Notes: a model not told the origin generated them from the sequence alone. Positions 10,680-21,349 are shown, counted from the first letter of the stretch. The stretch is DNA of 64,000 nucleotides from Effrenium voratum (GCA_963377175.1 CAUJNA010000183.1:1-64000); one strand, 5' to 3'. Numbers and translations are program-made.

Positions 10680-11400
10680 GGGATCCCCTTAGGCAGCGCC
10701 TTGCGTTTTGGCTTGATTGATTGTCGGGGCAGCGCCTTGCGTTTTGGTTTGATTGATTGTCGAGGCAGTCGATTGTCGAGGCGATCTCGTTTTCTGCGAC
10801 GGTTTTTGCTGATTTTGGGCATCGCATGTATCGGACTCCCCTTGGGCAGCGCCTTGCGTTCTGGCTTCATTGGTTGTCGAGGCAGTGTTGTTTTCTGCGA
10901 CTGTCTTTGCCTGGCCCGACTTTATTGGAGTCCCCTTAGGCAGCGCCTTGCGTTCTGGCTTAATTGATTGTCGAGGCAATTTTGTTGTCTGCGACGGTCT
11001 TTGCTTGGTCGGGGCATCGACTTTCTCGGAACCCCCTTAGGCAGCGCCTTGCGTTCTGGCTTCATTGATCGTCGAGGCAGTCTTGTTTTCCGACTGTCTT
11101 TTCCTGGCCCGGGCATCGAATTCGTCGAAATCCCCTTGTCTGGCGCCTTGCGTTCTGGCTTAATTGATTGTCGAGGCAGTCTAGTCTTCTGCGACGGGTT
11201 TTGCTTGGTCTGGGCGGGCGTCCAATTTATCGGAGTCCCCTTGGGCAGCGCTTTGCGTTCTGGCTTACTTCATTGTCGAGGCGATCTCGTTTTCTGCGAC
11301 AGTCTTTGCTTGGTTTGGGTGCGAATTTATCGGAATTCCCTTAGGCAGCGCCTTGCGTTCTGGCTTAATTGATTGTCGAGGCAGCCCGGCGTCGAATTCG
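10680..11400 (+). repeat. Tandem array, unit about 92-105 bp
   Basis: The word GGCAGCGCCTTGCGTTYTGG recurs near 10693, 10730, 10845, 10937, 11037, 11140, 11240 and 11340, each time followed by TTGATTGTCGAGGCA and a TCTGCGACGGTCTTTGCTTGG block. One unit is shortened. It ends shortly before Helitron 1. Frames on both strands look like basic proteins but repeat with the unit, so no gene is called. Confidence 0.8.
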
Positions 11401-11748
11401 TTGAAATCCCTTGAGGCGATCTAGTTTTTGCCGTTTTTGCCGTTGAGGCGATCTAGGTTTTGCCGTCTTTGCTTGGCCTGCGCTTGCTTGGCCCGCGCGA
11501 CGTCTTCTGTTTGCTTGCTCTGGCTTTTCGGGGGTTTGGGCTGCGATCGACGACACTTGTTGTCGGGGTCGGGCGAGTGATTTCTGTTTTCCTGGCGCGG
11601 CGATTCGGGGCTTCGGGGGGGTCTTTGCGTTGTTTTTGGGCCTTTGCTTTTTGTTAGGGACGGGGAATTGTTTCGCGTTGGACGCGCTTGTGTTCCGCAG
11701 CTTTTGACTCGAGCCGTTAAGGATTTCTTTTGCCATTGCTCTTGAGCC

Positions 11749-13018
11749 ATGTCGATCTTTCCTATGGCGGCTGCTGGCGCTTCGGGCGCCGCGGGCTTGC
11801 TGGGCGGCTGTGCCGCTGACAGAGATGTGATCTGGGAGCCAAGCAGCGTGCAGCTGTTCCCTGGGGCGCTGCTGCCCGCCATGAAGTTGCCTCCGCGCAG
11901 GCGGTCGCAGCTGACCACTGCGGGGGCTCCCGCTTGGGATGGAGGCCCGCTGACAGTGCCTCCTGACGGCCTCTGCGCGGTGTACTGTTTTCTGGCGGCC
12001 GCCGCTGTTGTCAGCTGGCGGGACGCCTCGCAACCACATGGGCTTCCTGGTCGACTTCGCGCGGGAGAAGGCTGTCAAGTCCGATGCGGAAATCCTGCGG
12101 CGCGGCGCTGTTGCGCTTCTTCGCGCGGATGGAATGGAGGCGCAGGCGCAGCGGCTGGAGCGCGGCGGGCTGCCGGGAGACGAAGAGCTTGGGCACTACG
12201 CGCGGGTCTTCGGCTGCGGCTTTCTCGTGCTGCCGTCCGACGAGGACGGAGTGCCTTTTGTCTACGGCGACGAGCCGGTCGGCTTTGAGATGCGGCACTG
12301 CTTCAGCCGAGACGGGGCCGGCGCCGTGGCGGGCCACTTTGAGCTGCTCCGGAGCTGGCTGCCGCAGCCTGGTCGCTTCGGCGCAGCGGAGCCCGTGCTG
12401 ATGGCGGCCGCCCAAGCGTTGCCCGCAAAGCGCCGACTCCGCGGCAAGCAAGCTGCTCCTGCGGCGTACGGCCGCCCCGGCCTGTCCGCGCGGAAACTTC
12501 TCAGAAGGGCGAAGGGCGACGCCTTGCCTTGCAAGCGGCCTGCCAGCAAGCACGGCTCGACCGATACATGTCGCGGCGCCTTCGGGGCGCCCTGTCGCTT
12601 CAGCACGGCGGCGCCGGGCAGGCCAGCCGCAGCGATGACGCAAGTTTTGGCCACGGCGCGCGGAGGCGGCATTGTCGCGCGACACCTGAAGGTCTTCAAG
12701 TCCTTCGGAGAGGCCGAGCCCTCCATCCTGGCCGAGGCGCTGCGCCGCGTGGAGCTCTGGGCGCCCGATCGGGCGGAAGCGCTCCGGGCCAAGGCTCAAG
12801 AGCCGAAGCGCCAGAAGCCAAAGGCGACCCGCGCTGACCTGCGGGCCAAGCGCGCTGCCGAGGTGGAGTCGCAGTGGGAGGCGTGCAAGGCAAAGCGCCG
12901 CGCAGTGACGGCCGAGCCCACGCCGGAGCGGCGCAAGGCGGATCAGCGTTTCGCCAAGCGGCGTTTCTTCCCGGACGCGCCGCGGCGGGCCCGGGCGGCG
13001 GGCGCGGAGCTCGAATGA
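11749..13018 (+). pseudogene. N-terminal region of Helitron 1 protein with OTU-like cysteine protease domain
   Basis: The first frame has VPPDGLCAVYCFLA, matching the OTU start (D-G-x-C with the nucleophile Cys). After a frame change near 12000 the second frame (12008-13018) continues with helices and ends the domain at AGHFELLRSW, where the His of the OTU H-(F/Y)-x-L-L motif is expected. A Lys/Arg/Ala-rich linker follows. OTU proteases cleave ubiquitin-like chains; why Helitrons carry one is unknown. The GC-rich DNA leaves the opposite strand open too (a 395-codon minus frame), which I treat as a shadow. Confidence 0.5.
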
Positions 13019-13019
13019 C

Positions 13020-16000
13020 TGCGACTTGCCGGCGGCCAGCTGTTCCGAGGAAGCCGTCAGCTTGCAGCGATGGTGCCAGCAAGGCGCCTGGGGCATGTGT
13101 CCGCGCTGCAGCAGCTTGCAGCCTAGGAATTTGACGGAGAAGGCGCTCTTTGGGAACGCGGCGGCCGAGGTCGCCCCTTCCGCTTGCCGTCGCTGCAAGG
13201 CTGCGCGCCCTCACTTCGTGCCCAAACCGGAGGATGTGCCGGAGGCGCCGAGGTCCGGGCGGACGCCGGCTATCGCAAGAAGGTCCGAATGATCACTTTC
13301 AGCTGGGCCGCGCAGAGCGTCGACGACAAGATCCGGGCCTTGTCGCGAGAGGCGGGGCGACGTGAAGCCAAGGCGGCGCTGAAGTACTTGCTGCCCAGGA
13401 CGCAAGACTGCGAGTACTGCCACTTCTATCAGCGCCACAGGGACTTCTTGGCCCGCCACGACGGCCCGCCCACGGCGCAGCAAGCGCGCCGACCGCTCCA
13501 TTTCGTAGAGGAAGCCGGTCTGGAGACGGCGCTCTGGCCGCATCTCTATGTGTGAGTCCTTCGAGCGCCTGAACGCGCGCCGCCTTGCGCAGCTGGAAGG
13601 CGGCCGCCCGGCCGCCGCAGAGGACAGCGACGGCGAGGGGTCTGAGGCGGGCGAGAGGAGGACACGGAAGCGCAGCGCCAGAGCATCAAGCGCTCGTTCC
13701 AGGCAAAGCTGCTGAGCCCGCTCCTGGGGTACGGAGCCGACTTCGAGCTTCTCCAATATGTCTACGACCTCCATCTCTGGACGGACTTGGGCAGCAAGAA
13801 GGGCCAGGCCGGGTCCAATGCCATGCGGATCATGATGCGCGGGCATCCGATGTCGCCAATGTACTGGACGGACGTCAAGCACGGTCTGTTCGACTTGACG
13901 GCGCAGCTAGGCTACCCGCAGCTCTACTGGACGCTGGCGCCCTACGAGCGCAGCTATCCCTACCACGTCTTTCTGCTGGGCGAAATGCGGAAGCTGCTGC
14001 GGTCGCGGATGTTTCTGCCAGCCTTCGAGTCCATGCATCTGGCTCACACAATGCTGCAGATCTGCCGCGGCTTGGTTGCCGGGCGCGGCGGAGGCGGCCA
14101 GTGGACACGCCACTTGCTGGGCAGCCACCTGCCGGGCGTGGATAACTGTGTCAATTTCTTCACGCGCTTGGAGTTTCAGGATGGCTCCAAGAAGGCGGGG
14201 ACACAGCGTTACCACGGCAGCGGCCGCCCCCACGTCCACGCGCTCTTCTGGGTCAAGGATTTGGGCGCCGAGCCTCTGCGACGCCAGCTCTGCGCAAGCC
14301 TTGACCTGCCCGAGCGCGACGCCAGCTTGGCCGCCTTCGTCCGCGGATCGCAGCTGGACGACGGGGGCGACAGCCGCTGGCCGGTGCGTCCGGGCCCGTC
14401 GGAGTACGACGCTGGGCAGCTGCGCCTCCACCACTCTCAGCAAGACGCCGCGGAAGGCTTGCGCGGCTACATGCCCGCGGTCATGGACGCCTTGCGCTGC
14501 CATCAGGACGCCCAGCTCGCCCAGCACGGTCGCGGGCTGTTGCTGGCCTACGTCGCGAAATACGTGGCCAAGTGGTCGGACTCGTCCTACGACGAGTGGA
14601 TGTCGGACGCGGCCAGCGCGACGAGCCTGTGCCGGAAGGTGCTGTTTGAGTATCATCCGCTGGAGCCCGAGATGCTGCTCCAGCTAACGGGCGCGACCTT
14701 CCGCCAGTGGGAGTTCGGCACTGTCTCGAGCGGCCGCCGCTCCGTCCGCGCGCCTCGCCCAGGCAACTCCGAGCAGCCGGACTTCGTCGCGGTCTACGCG
14801 GACAGCGCCTGGCGCCGTGACTCCATGTCGTTGCTCGAGTTTCTGCGCAAGACCAAGGCCTCCGGCGAGATTGCCGCGTGGCTGCAGAAGAAGTGGCAGA
14901 AGCTGGCGGCCCCCGACGGCGGCGAGAAGCCTTCCCTGGCCGCGTTCGCCAGCGCCCATGAGATGCGCGGCGAGCAAGTCGTCGCCGCCGAATATCTCTG
15001 GCGCTTGAACGACGCCTTCTACGGGCAATGGTCCATGATGCGTGTCCCCTTCCGATCCTTGGCGAAGTTCCAGATCGCGGCGGTTCGCGCCAAGGTGCCC
15101 GACCGCTATCGGTGGCTGGCCACTGCCGTGCTCCTGACCGACGGCGCCGCGGGCGAGGTGCCCGAGGAGATTCGCGGCTTCTGGCGCGACCCGGCGCGGA
15201 TTGCTGCAGAGATGCGGCTGGAGGGGCGGACCGAGGCCGTGATTGCAGATGTTCTGGCGTTCGTGGCCGCCCACGTCGTGGCCATCGATCGCTATTTGGC
15301 CGGGCAGCTGGACCGCAGGGAGGAGGGCGCCAGCGCGCGCGAGCCGCGCGCTGCGGCGGGCGCGGGCGACGGCGCCCCCGCGGCGACGCAGTTTGAAGGG
15401 AAGCAGGCTCTGTTCCACAAAGCTGTTGCGCAGCGCGTCGCGCTGGCTCGACGCGCGCAGGGCGCGGTCGAGGAGGCCGAGGGCGATCGCTTGCGAGCCG
15501 AGGCCGCGGAGAGGAACCGCCGACCTATCGTTTGCTCCGGACGCCCGGGCACTGGGAAGACGACCGTGGTTCATTGCAATGTCCGCGAGACGCTGGCCAG
15601 CGGCAGCTCCGTGCTTGTGGCCCTGCCGACTGCGCGCCTCGCAACGCGGATGGCCGCGCGCCTGGGCAACCACGAGAGCTTAGTTGTGGACACTTTCACT
15701 GCGGCCTTCCAACTCCACAAGCCTGAGCAGGAGGGCCTCTACGCAATGTATGGCTACGACCTTGTCGTCGTGGATGAGTTCTCGCAGCTCAGTCGCGCCG
15801 ACTTTGAGCGGATTCTGCGGCTCTGGCGCGCGGCCGACTGTCTGCCCGCCCTGGTGTTCCCGCAGCGGGCCTGGGAGAGCGCGGCCTGGAGCTCCGGCAA
15901 TTGTTACTTCCTGGAGCTGACGCAGGTCTTTCGCTGCGACGACCCGGCCTTCCTGGAGACACTGCAGCTGCTGCGGACCGCCATGCCGAGCAAGACGCAG

Positions 16001-16285
16001 CTCAACAAGATCTGCCGCGGCCACAAGGCGTGGGCGGGGGACAAGCCGGCCGCCGGCTGCTGCGGGAGCATCCGGAGGCGACGATCGTCGCCGCGACCAA
16101 GCAAGGCGTCGCCGAGCTCAACGCCCTGGCCTTGGAGGCGCTGCATCCGCGCGCCGCGCCCTTGGCGACCATCGCGGGCGCCTTCGAGGACAACCCGGAG
16201 AACTATGTCGCTGGCAAGCTGCGCGACGACCGGCTGCCCGTGCCCGCGGACGTGCCGATCCACCGGGGCGCCAAGCTCTACCTGA
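13020..16285 (+). pseudogene. Helitron 1 zinc ribbon, HUH Rep and N-terminal helicase
   Basis: A zinc ribbon (WGMCPRC and ACRRC, 13080-13210) precedes MITFSWAAQSVDDKI and ETALWPHLYV in shifted frames. The long frame from about 13690 to 16285 holds the Rep nuclease: HGSGRPHVHALFW (the HUH metal site, here H-V-H) and LAYVAKYVAKW (two-Tyr motif), then MSLLEFLRKT. The helicase starts near 15400 with Walker A GRPGTGKT (about 15540), Walker B VVVDEFSQL (about 15770) and TQVFRCDDP. The frame is lost near 16060. Rep nicks one strand and the helicase unwinds it for rolling-circle transfer. Confidence 0.8.
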
Positions 16286-16641
16286 CCCGCAACGTTCGCA
16301 AGGCCGACGACTACGTCAACGGCATGCGCTGCGAGGTCTTGAGCTTTGACGCGGCTCGCCAAGTGCTGTGGGTCCGAACGGACACGGGCAAGCGCCTGCC
16401 CATTACGCCCTGGCACGACCCCGACCACTGGGGCGTTTGCTACTTCCCGGTCCGGCTGGGCTATTGCACTACGGTGCACAAGGTGCAGGGCGACGAATTT
16501 CCGTTCATTATCATCTATCTGGACGCGCCCAATATGCCCGCCGTCGGCTACACGGCCATGAGCCGCGTCAAGAACGCGCGCTCCTACTTGCTCGGCGGCT
16601 GCTTGACGCCCCAGCACTTCGCCCGCGTGACTATGAGGTGA
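16060..16641 (+). pseudogene. Helitron 1 helicase C-terminal part
   Basis: Continues the helicase in a new frame: IVAATKQGVAELNALALEAL, GAKLYLTRNVRKADDYVNGM, GYCTTVHKVQGDEF (motif V) and GYTAMSRVKNA (motif VI). These belong to the PIF1/RecD-like helicase fused to Helitron Rep. The stop codon at 16639-16641 is about 20 bp before the terminal hairpin. One indel near 16060 would rejoin it to the main frame. Confidence 0.8.
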
Positions 16642-16660
16642 GGGCGCAAGGGGCAACGGC

Positions 16661-16682
16661 CCGCCGCGGAGCCGGCGGCTAA
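16661..16682 (+). other. Candidate Helitron 3' terminus: hairpin plus CTAA
   Basis: CCGCCG and CGGCGG (16661-16666 and 16673-16678) form a GC-rich stem, followed at once by CTAA and then TTTT. Helitrons end CTRR and insert between A and T, so this fits, although the hairpin-to-end gap is shorter than usual. Confidence 0.4.
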
Positions 16683-17506
16683 TTTTCTGCGCTGCGAGCG
16701 GTGACAGTCTTCGCCGCTCCAGAAAAAAAGCATCTCGGTGCCTCTGAAACAAAAAACGCGTCCGCCTAATCGACTGATTCCTAAAAACGATTTTAATTTT
16801 TCGGCAGCGCGAGCACGTGCGCAACTTTCTCTTTCGGTCGCCCTTCTGTCTCGCTGCACCAGCTTGCTTGCATGCTTGTGGCCAACCCTCAGGTAATGCC
16901 CTTCCCTGTCTTGTGGTTGTTGACAGCTGACAGCTTGTTGTGAGGTTGAGGGTAGGTGTGGCTGTGATTGAACGCCCGCCCGCCCGCCCCTGGTCACAAG
17001 CCCAAGTGCTTGTCTGGGTGTGGGGGCTGCTGAGAGCAGTGGGTTGGACCTGCTGCCCTCAGCTGCCCATGTGTCGACCATGCGTGAAAAACAAGTGGGA
17101 GGGGAGTGCCTGTGGGTTCGTAAGAAAACACAACGGCGAAGAGAGCGAGCCAGAATTGTAAGCCTGCCCGGCGTCTGAGGGCAAACCCTAAACCCGTTAA
17201 AAGGTGCAAGTTTGGGTGGCTGGGAGGGCTGCCCAATACAGAACGGCGCGCCTCCCCTTCCACTCCATGGGGGGAGGCGAACCCTAAACCCTAAACCCTA
17301 AACCCTAAACTTGTTTATCTATATTAATTTAAACCCTAAAGGAAATTGCGGCTAGTGAACTGAGCTTTTTCGACGCTCCAAAACGTTGGCCCTGTCAGCC
17401 AATAAACCCTAAACTTTTTTCCGACCCTCGTTTGCTGGCAGGGCCATCATTTTGGAGCCTCTACTTGGCAAGCTGTTTTTCGTGGCCCTGTCGTGCTTTC
17501 GGGCTG
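16683..17506. other. Intergenic stretch with telomeric tract
   Basis: No gene recognised. 17280-17311 carries four CCCTAAA heptamers; single CCCTAAA units occur near 17190, 17333 and 17405. A CGCCCGCCCGCCC run lies at 16975-16990. Confidence 0.7.
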
Positions 17507-17935
17507 CCGACCTTCAAAAACTCGTGGTTTTTTTGCGATTTTCAATTCGCCCGCGCGACCCTCTGCGGACTTTGGGCTGGTCGACCTTCGAAAACTCGTG
17601 GTTTTTTCCGATTTTCAAATCGCCCGCGCAACCCTCTGCGGACTTTGGGCTGGTCGACCTTCGAAAACTCGTGGTTTTTTGCGATTTTCAATTCGCCCGC
17701 GCGACCCTCTGCGGACTTTGGGCTGGTCGGTCTTCGAAAACTCGTGGTTTTCTGCGATTTTCAATTCGCCCGCGCGACCCTCTGCGGACTTTGGGCTGCG
17801 AAAACTCGTGGATTTTTGCGATTTTCAAAACGCCCGCATGACCCTCTGCGGACTTTGGGCTGGTCGACCTTCAAAAACTTGTGGCTTTTTGCGACTTTCA
17901 ATTTGCCCGCGCGACCCTCTGCGGAGTTTCGCGTG
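17507..17935 (+). repeat. Tandem array, unit 73 bp, about six copies
   Basis: CTCGTGG (last copy CTTGTGG) marks units at 17521, 17595, 17668, 17741, 17805 and 17878, giving periods of 74, 73, 73, 64 and 73. Each unit carries TTTTGCGATTTTCAA, CGCCCGCGCGACCCTCTGCG and GACTTTGGGCTGGTCGACC. The 64-bp unit lost GTCGACCTT-like sequence. Frames are open across it because the repeat lacks stops; no protein family is recognised. Confidence 0.9.
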
Positions 17936-18336
17936 GCTAAATCGCTCTCGTTGTGGCGCGGCGCGCATTTTCTTGAGGCCGTAAACTTTAACGAGCCAAG
18001 GGGATTTGCTCCAGAGCGCGCTAGATGTGAGCTCGAAGCGTTGCCGAGCCATTGGGATTGCTTCTGAAATGCTCACGCAGCGCTTGCGCGCGGCTCAACT
18101 CTTTTCGTTGAACTTCTATTCCGAAACTTCGCTTTCAAAGTTCTTTCACGCAAATCCTACATCCCGTAGCCGATGGTTTGCGATTGAGAAACACGCCTCT
18201 TTCGCCGCAACGATCTTAAATTTGTCGCGAAAGGTTTGGCTGCCCAGTGAAATGGGAGCTTGGGTGGGTGGTGTTTTCAACCAGCAACTGTGGATGAAGC
18301 GCTCCTTGTGATTTGCTGTCCTGGAATTTGGATTGA

Positions 18337-18357
18337 CCCTAAACCCTAAACCCTAAA
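18337..18357 (+). repeat. Interstitial telomeric repeat (CCCTAAA x3)
   Basis: Three heptamers with the C-rich strand on plus, like the other multi-copy tracts in the window. Confidence 0.85.
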
Positions 18358-18465
18358 CTAGGGGGTCCACTCCGGCGGCCGTTTAGGCCAGGTGGTTCGG
18401 GGGCAGTACTGCCCTTTATTAATAGATATATATACCCTAAAACCTCTGAAGAGGGCCCGGCGGTG

Positions 18466-18645
18466 GGTCTTGCGCACTGTTGATAACTTTTGCATACGGG
18501 TAATAGCGGGGACTGCCCCGGCTGGGGGGGGGGGGGGGTACACGCCGCGCGAAAGGACTTTTGCAGGTCGCTTCTTGCACTGCTGATAACTTTTGCATAC
18601 GGGTAATAGCGGGGAACTGCCCCGGCTGGGGGGGGTGCACGCCAA
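18466..18645 (+). repeat. G-rich hairpin repeat, two tandem copies
   Basis: Each copy reads GCACTGYTGATAACTTTTGC, then ATACGGGTAATAGCGGGG, a short loop, CCCCGGC and a run of 8-14 G. The GGGG and CCCC blocks can pair. Related copies lie at 19641-19765, at the truncated end of Helitron 2. It could be an element terminus; the G run could also form a quadruplex. Confidence 0.65.
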
Positions 18646-18684
18646 GCACAAGGAGCCTTGCAGATCCTTTCTTGCGTTGTTACC

Positions 18685-18814
18685 TCCTGCCAGCAGTCAT
18701 ACGCTTGTCTCATGGGCTGAGCCAGCTTCCTTCCAAGCATTTTTTGGCGAAGCTTCTTGCGAAACAGCGTGTTTGCGCACAGGAACCTCCTGCCAGTAGT
18801 CATATGCTTGTCTC
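18685..18814 (+). repeat. Two copies of the 18S rRNA 5'-end sequence
   Basis: Bases 18788-18814 match, over 27 nt, the nearly universal start of eukaryotic 18S rRNA (the stretch around CCAGTAGTCATATGCTTG). 18685-18711 is a second copy with two changes. Outside the 27 nt the match to rRNA stops, and both copies are followed by a GGGCTGAGCCA word. These are rDNA-derived fragments spread with a repeat, not an rRNA gene. Confidence 0.7.
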
Positions 18815-19360
18815 GTGGGCTGAGCCAATTGCAGAGGGTTGAGCCAGCTTCGCAAGCGGGTCTTTGGCAAACCACTCCTCAAATGGGTTAAATCAAGTTA
18901 AATCCTTGCGAAAGGGAAAATTCATGGTTTCGTGGACAAACAGAGCCAGTCCCTAAATTTTGCAGAGGGGTAATCCATGGCTTGGGTGAAAAAACAGAGC
19001 CAGTCCTTTCCCCAAAACATTTGATGAGGGCTGGGGTAGTTTAGAAAGCCAAGGGGGTCATCTTTGGCAAGCCACTCCGACAAAGTATAAATCCATGGTT
19101 TGCGGGGAAAATAGAGCCAGTCCTTTCCCCAAAACCTCCGACGAGAGTTTAGAAAGCCTAAGCCCTAAAAGGCGGAGCGCGGAAAGGGTGGGAGCCGCTC
19201 CATCGGCGCGGGTGGGAGAAAAAAGCGGGGCGGCCGTTCAGGCCCCCGCTTTCGACCGCGCTCGATCGCTGAGCCCGAGTGCAAGACTGCCTTGACTAAG
19301 ACACGTCAAAGCTGCCGCAAGACTCAAAACCAAACTTCTTCCACGCGCCGCCGAGCGCAA

Positions 19361-19432
19361 ACCCTAAACCCTAAACCCTAAGCCCTAAGCCCTAAGCCCT
19401 AAACCCTAAACCCTAAACCCTAAACCCTAAAC
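19361..19432 (+). repeat. Interstitial telomeric repeat, ten heptamers
   Basis: The longest tract in the window. Three central heptamers are CCCTAAG instead of CCCTAAA. The variant block sits between perfect copies, which suggests expansion after mutation rather than fresh telomerase addition. Confidence 0.9.
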
Positions 19433-19517
19433 AGGCGAGCATGCCTCTGGCCATATGCATGGGCATGCGAGCCGCCGGGCTCGAGGTCAAGCCGAGACGC
19501 CGTTGCAAATCTGAGGG

Positions 19518-19541
19518 CCTGCTAGGGTCAAGCCTAGCAGG
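19518..19541. other. Perfect 9-bp inverted repeat with 6-nt loop
   Basis: CCTGCTAGG, GTCAAG, CCTAGCAGG. It lies between the telomeric tract and the broken end of Helitron 2. It could be a structured element end; no CTRR is placed suitably on either strand. Confidence 0.5.
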
Positions 19542-19640
19542 ACAACCGCTGTGCGGCTCTGCAAGTGGCACGACGACCCACACCCTTTGGCGCAGCCAAT
19601 ATAGGATTACCCTAAAGCCTGCACCATTTGTCTACGGAGG

Positions 19641-19765
19641 TCGCTTTGTGCACTGCTGATAACTTTTGCATACGGGTAATAGCGGGGCCTGCCCCGGCTG
19701 GGGGGGGTACACGGCGGGCCGCTTCTTGCGCCGCTGATAACTTTTGCACGCACGGTCGTCGAAGA
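19641..19765 (+). repeat. G-rich hairpin repeat, one full and one partial copy
   Basis: Same family as 18466-18645 (CACTGCTGATAACTTTTGC, AATAGCGGGG, CCCCGGCTGGGG). The partial copy at 19725 begins exactly where the Helitron 2 reading frame loses similarity, so the repeat probably marks a recombination or insertion junction. Confidence 0.6.
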
Positions 19766-19969
19766 CTTTGCGCACCTCTGGCCTTCGAGAGCTCGAATAC
19801 GATTCCAACGTCTTGTGGAATCCCTGGCTTCGTCCATGTCCCCTTCCGACGCAGCGCTGATGATGCCAGTTGCTCGCTCTAGATCTTCACGCATCAGGAT
19901 TTGCCATCGAACCTGCGCTTCGTTGAAGACCTGCTTCTCAGCTTGCCGTAGGGCGCTTCGCTCTGCCAC

Positions 19970-20260
19970 GTGAATCCAAAAAGCAACGACGCCATATTGG
20001 GCAGCCAACTCCTCATACCCTTGGAAGCTGTGATAGACAGCCACCGCATCTTCAAGGCACTCTGCATCTGGAATGGCGTTCTCAAAGCCGACGTCCGCAA
20101 GCACTTGCAGACTCTCCACTACCACGGTGACGTGGCCAAGCTGGAGAAAGTCTCCTGGCTGCACTTGAGCGGCGGCGCCGCGGAAGATCCGGCCCTCCAC
20201 TGTTTTGGCCCCTGCTGCAATGCTGGCTGCGTAGCGTCTCTGGATGCGCAGGCTGTGCAT
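19970..20260 (-). pseudogene. ASCH (ASC-1 homology) domain fused after Helitron Rep
   Basis: About 97 residues (144-240 of the 360-codon frame 19607-20689). Near the start is GAKTVEGRI, the ASCH signature G-x-K-x-x-E-x-R. Then come QPGDFLQLG (beta barrel strand), the helix ECLEDAVAVYHSF and the final strand QYGVVAFWIHV. ASCH domains share the PUA-like fold and are linked to RNA or modified-nucleotide binding. In Helitron 1 the matching position, between Rep and helicase, holds only a linker. A second ASCH fragment is at 33345-33480. The role in transposition is unknown. Confidence 0.7.
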
Positions 20261-21346
20261 CTTGGGCTCAGGTGTGTTGGCAGGAGGTTGCTTTTGCAGC
20301 GCCCCGTCCACATATTGCTGCAGCAGCACCCTCTGGGTCGCCACGTGGTCTAAGACCATGTTGCGATGCACGTGGCTTGCTCCCTCCATGAGCAGGTCCT
20401 GCAGGATTGCGTTGTCATCGTGCCACATAGCTTGCGCGGCCGGGTGTTGACTTTGGAAACAGTGGGCCAGATATCTATCCGTGTCTGGAACCTTTGCTGT
20501 CAGCTCTTCTGAAAGGAGATCCTTTGCTTCCCTGAAAGGGATGTTCAGAAGGAGCCACTGCCCGTAGAACCTGTCGCGTAGCCTGGAGCCCATTGCGCAC
20601 GCAATGACCTTCTCCCCGTCCATCTCAACGCTGTTTGCAAACTCTTCCAGGCTGCATGGCTTTTCTGCCCTTTGCCAGGCTTCCTTCACCCACCCAGAGA
20701 TTCCGCCTTCGTCGTTCGACTTTCACAAAAACTCCAGGAGAGACATATCATCCGAGCGCCAGGTAGCTGCTTCGTATAGTAGAACGGCTTGCGGCGAAGT
20801 CTCGGTGTCGGGGACCGGCACGACAAAGTCTTTCTTGCCGCGGGACCAGGTGCTGATGTGCCAGGGGTGGAACACCGAGCCAAACAGCTGAAGAGCCATT
20901 TCCGGCACGCCAGGGTGGTATCGGCTCAGCACGGAAGCGGCAACACTGTTGGCGTCAGCGTCATCGTTCAAGAGGACCTCGTAGAAGGAATCCGACATCT
21001 TCGGTGCGTATTTTGCTGTGTAAGCAGCATAGTTGCCGCTGCCGCCCAAGTCGATCTGAACGTCCTGGTGACATTTCGTGGCTTCCATCAGCGCCGGAAA
21101 GAAGGCCCGGACACCCAGCGCGTGGTCTTGCGCCGTGTGCTGGAGGCAGTACTGCTTGGTGTCCGCATCAAAGTGACTAGGGCTGTGGCCTTGCAGGGTT
21201 GCACTGACCTGTTCGTGCAAGCGCAACGCCTCCACATCTTCTGCAAAGTGCTTGAGAGAAACAAACTCCAGCTGGTGGATGTGAGCCCGGCCACTGCCAT
21301 GATAAGACTGGGTCGGCGCTTTTCGCTTGCCATCCTGGAACTCCAA
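20261..21346 (-). pseudogene. Helitron 2 HUH Rep nuclease and post-Rep linker
   Basis: The frame 20723-21346 holds YHGSGRAHIHQLEF (HUH site, H-I-H), FFPALMEATKCHQD and AAYTAKYAPKMSD (two-Tyr motif), then MSLLEFL, all in the same order as Helitron 1. A frame change near 20710 joins it to 19607-20689, which starts with the linker RFYGQWLLLNIPFREAK, matching FYGQWSMMRVPFRSLAK of Helitron 1. It is flanked downstream by the ASCH domain. Catalytic residues appear intact, so decay is by frameshift only. Confidence 0.75.
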
Positions 21347-21349
21347 GCG

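Larger units (their letters stand above)
11749..16682 (+). mobile_element. Helitron 1 (OTU-like / zinc ribbon / Rep / PIF1-type helicase)
   Basis: Rolling-circle transposon. Domains in order: OTU-like protease (11940-12365), basic linker, zinc ribbon (13020-13290), HUH Rep (13700-14870) and superfamily 1 helicase (15400-16641). A hairpin at 16661-16678 directly followed by CTAA and a T in the flank fits a Helitron 3' end (CTRR with insertion before T). The 5' end is not fixed; 11749 is the first Met of the leading frame. Frame changes near 12000, 13020, 13270, 13560-13690 and 16060 break the single protein. OTU domains are known in the Helentron branch. Confidence 0.8.

Noticed and set aside
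10220..10870. 216-codon minus frame and similar frames in the minisatellites
   Set aside because: Residue pattern repeats with the DNA unit; this is repeat translation.
12011..13198. 395-codon minus-strand open frame opposite the Helitron 1 N-terminal region
   Set aside because: GC-rich DNA leaves several frames open; the plus strand carries the domain motifs.
14684..15673. 329-codon minus-strand open frame opposite Rep and helicase
   Set aside because: Plus strand has HUH, two-Tyr and Walker motifs; the minus frame has no recognised family.
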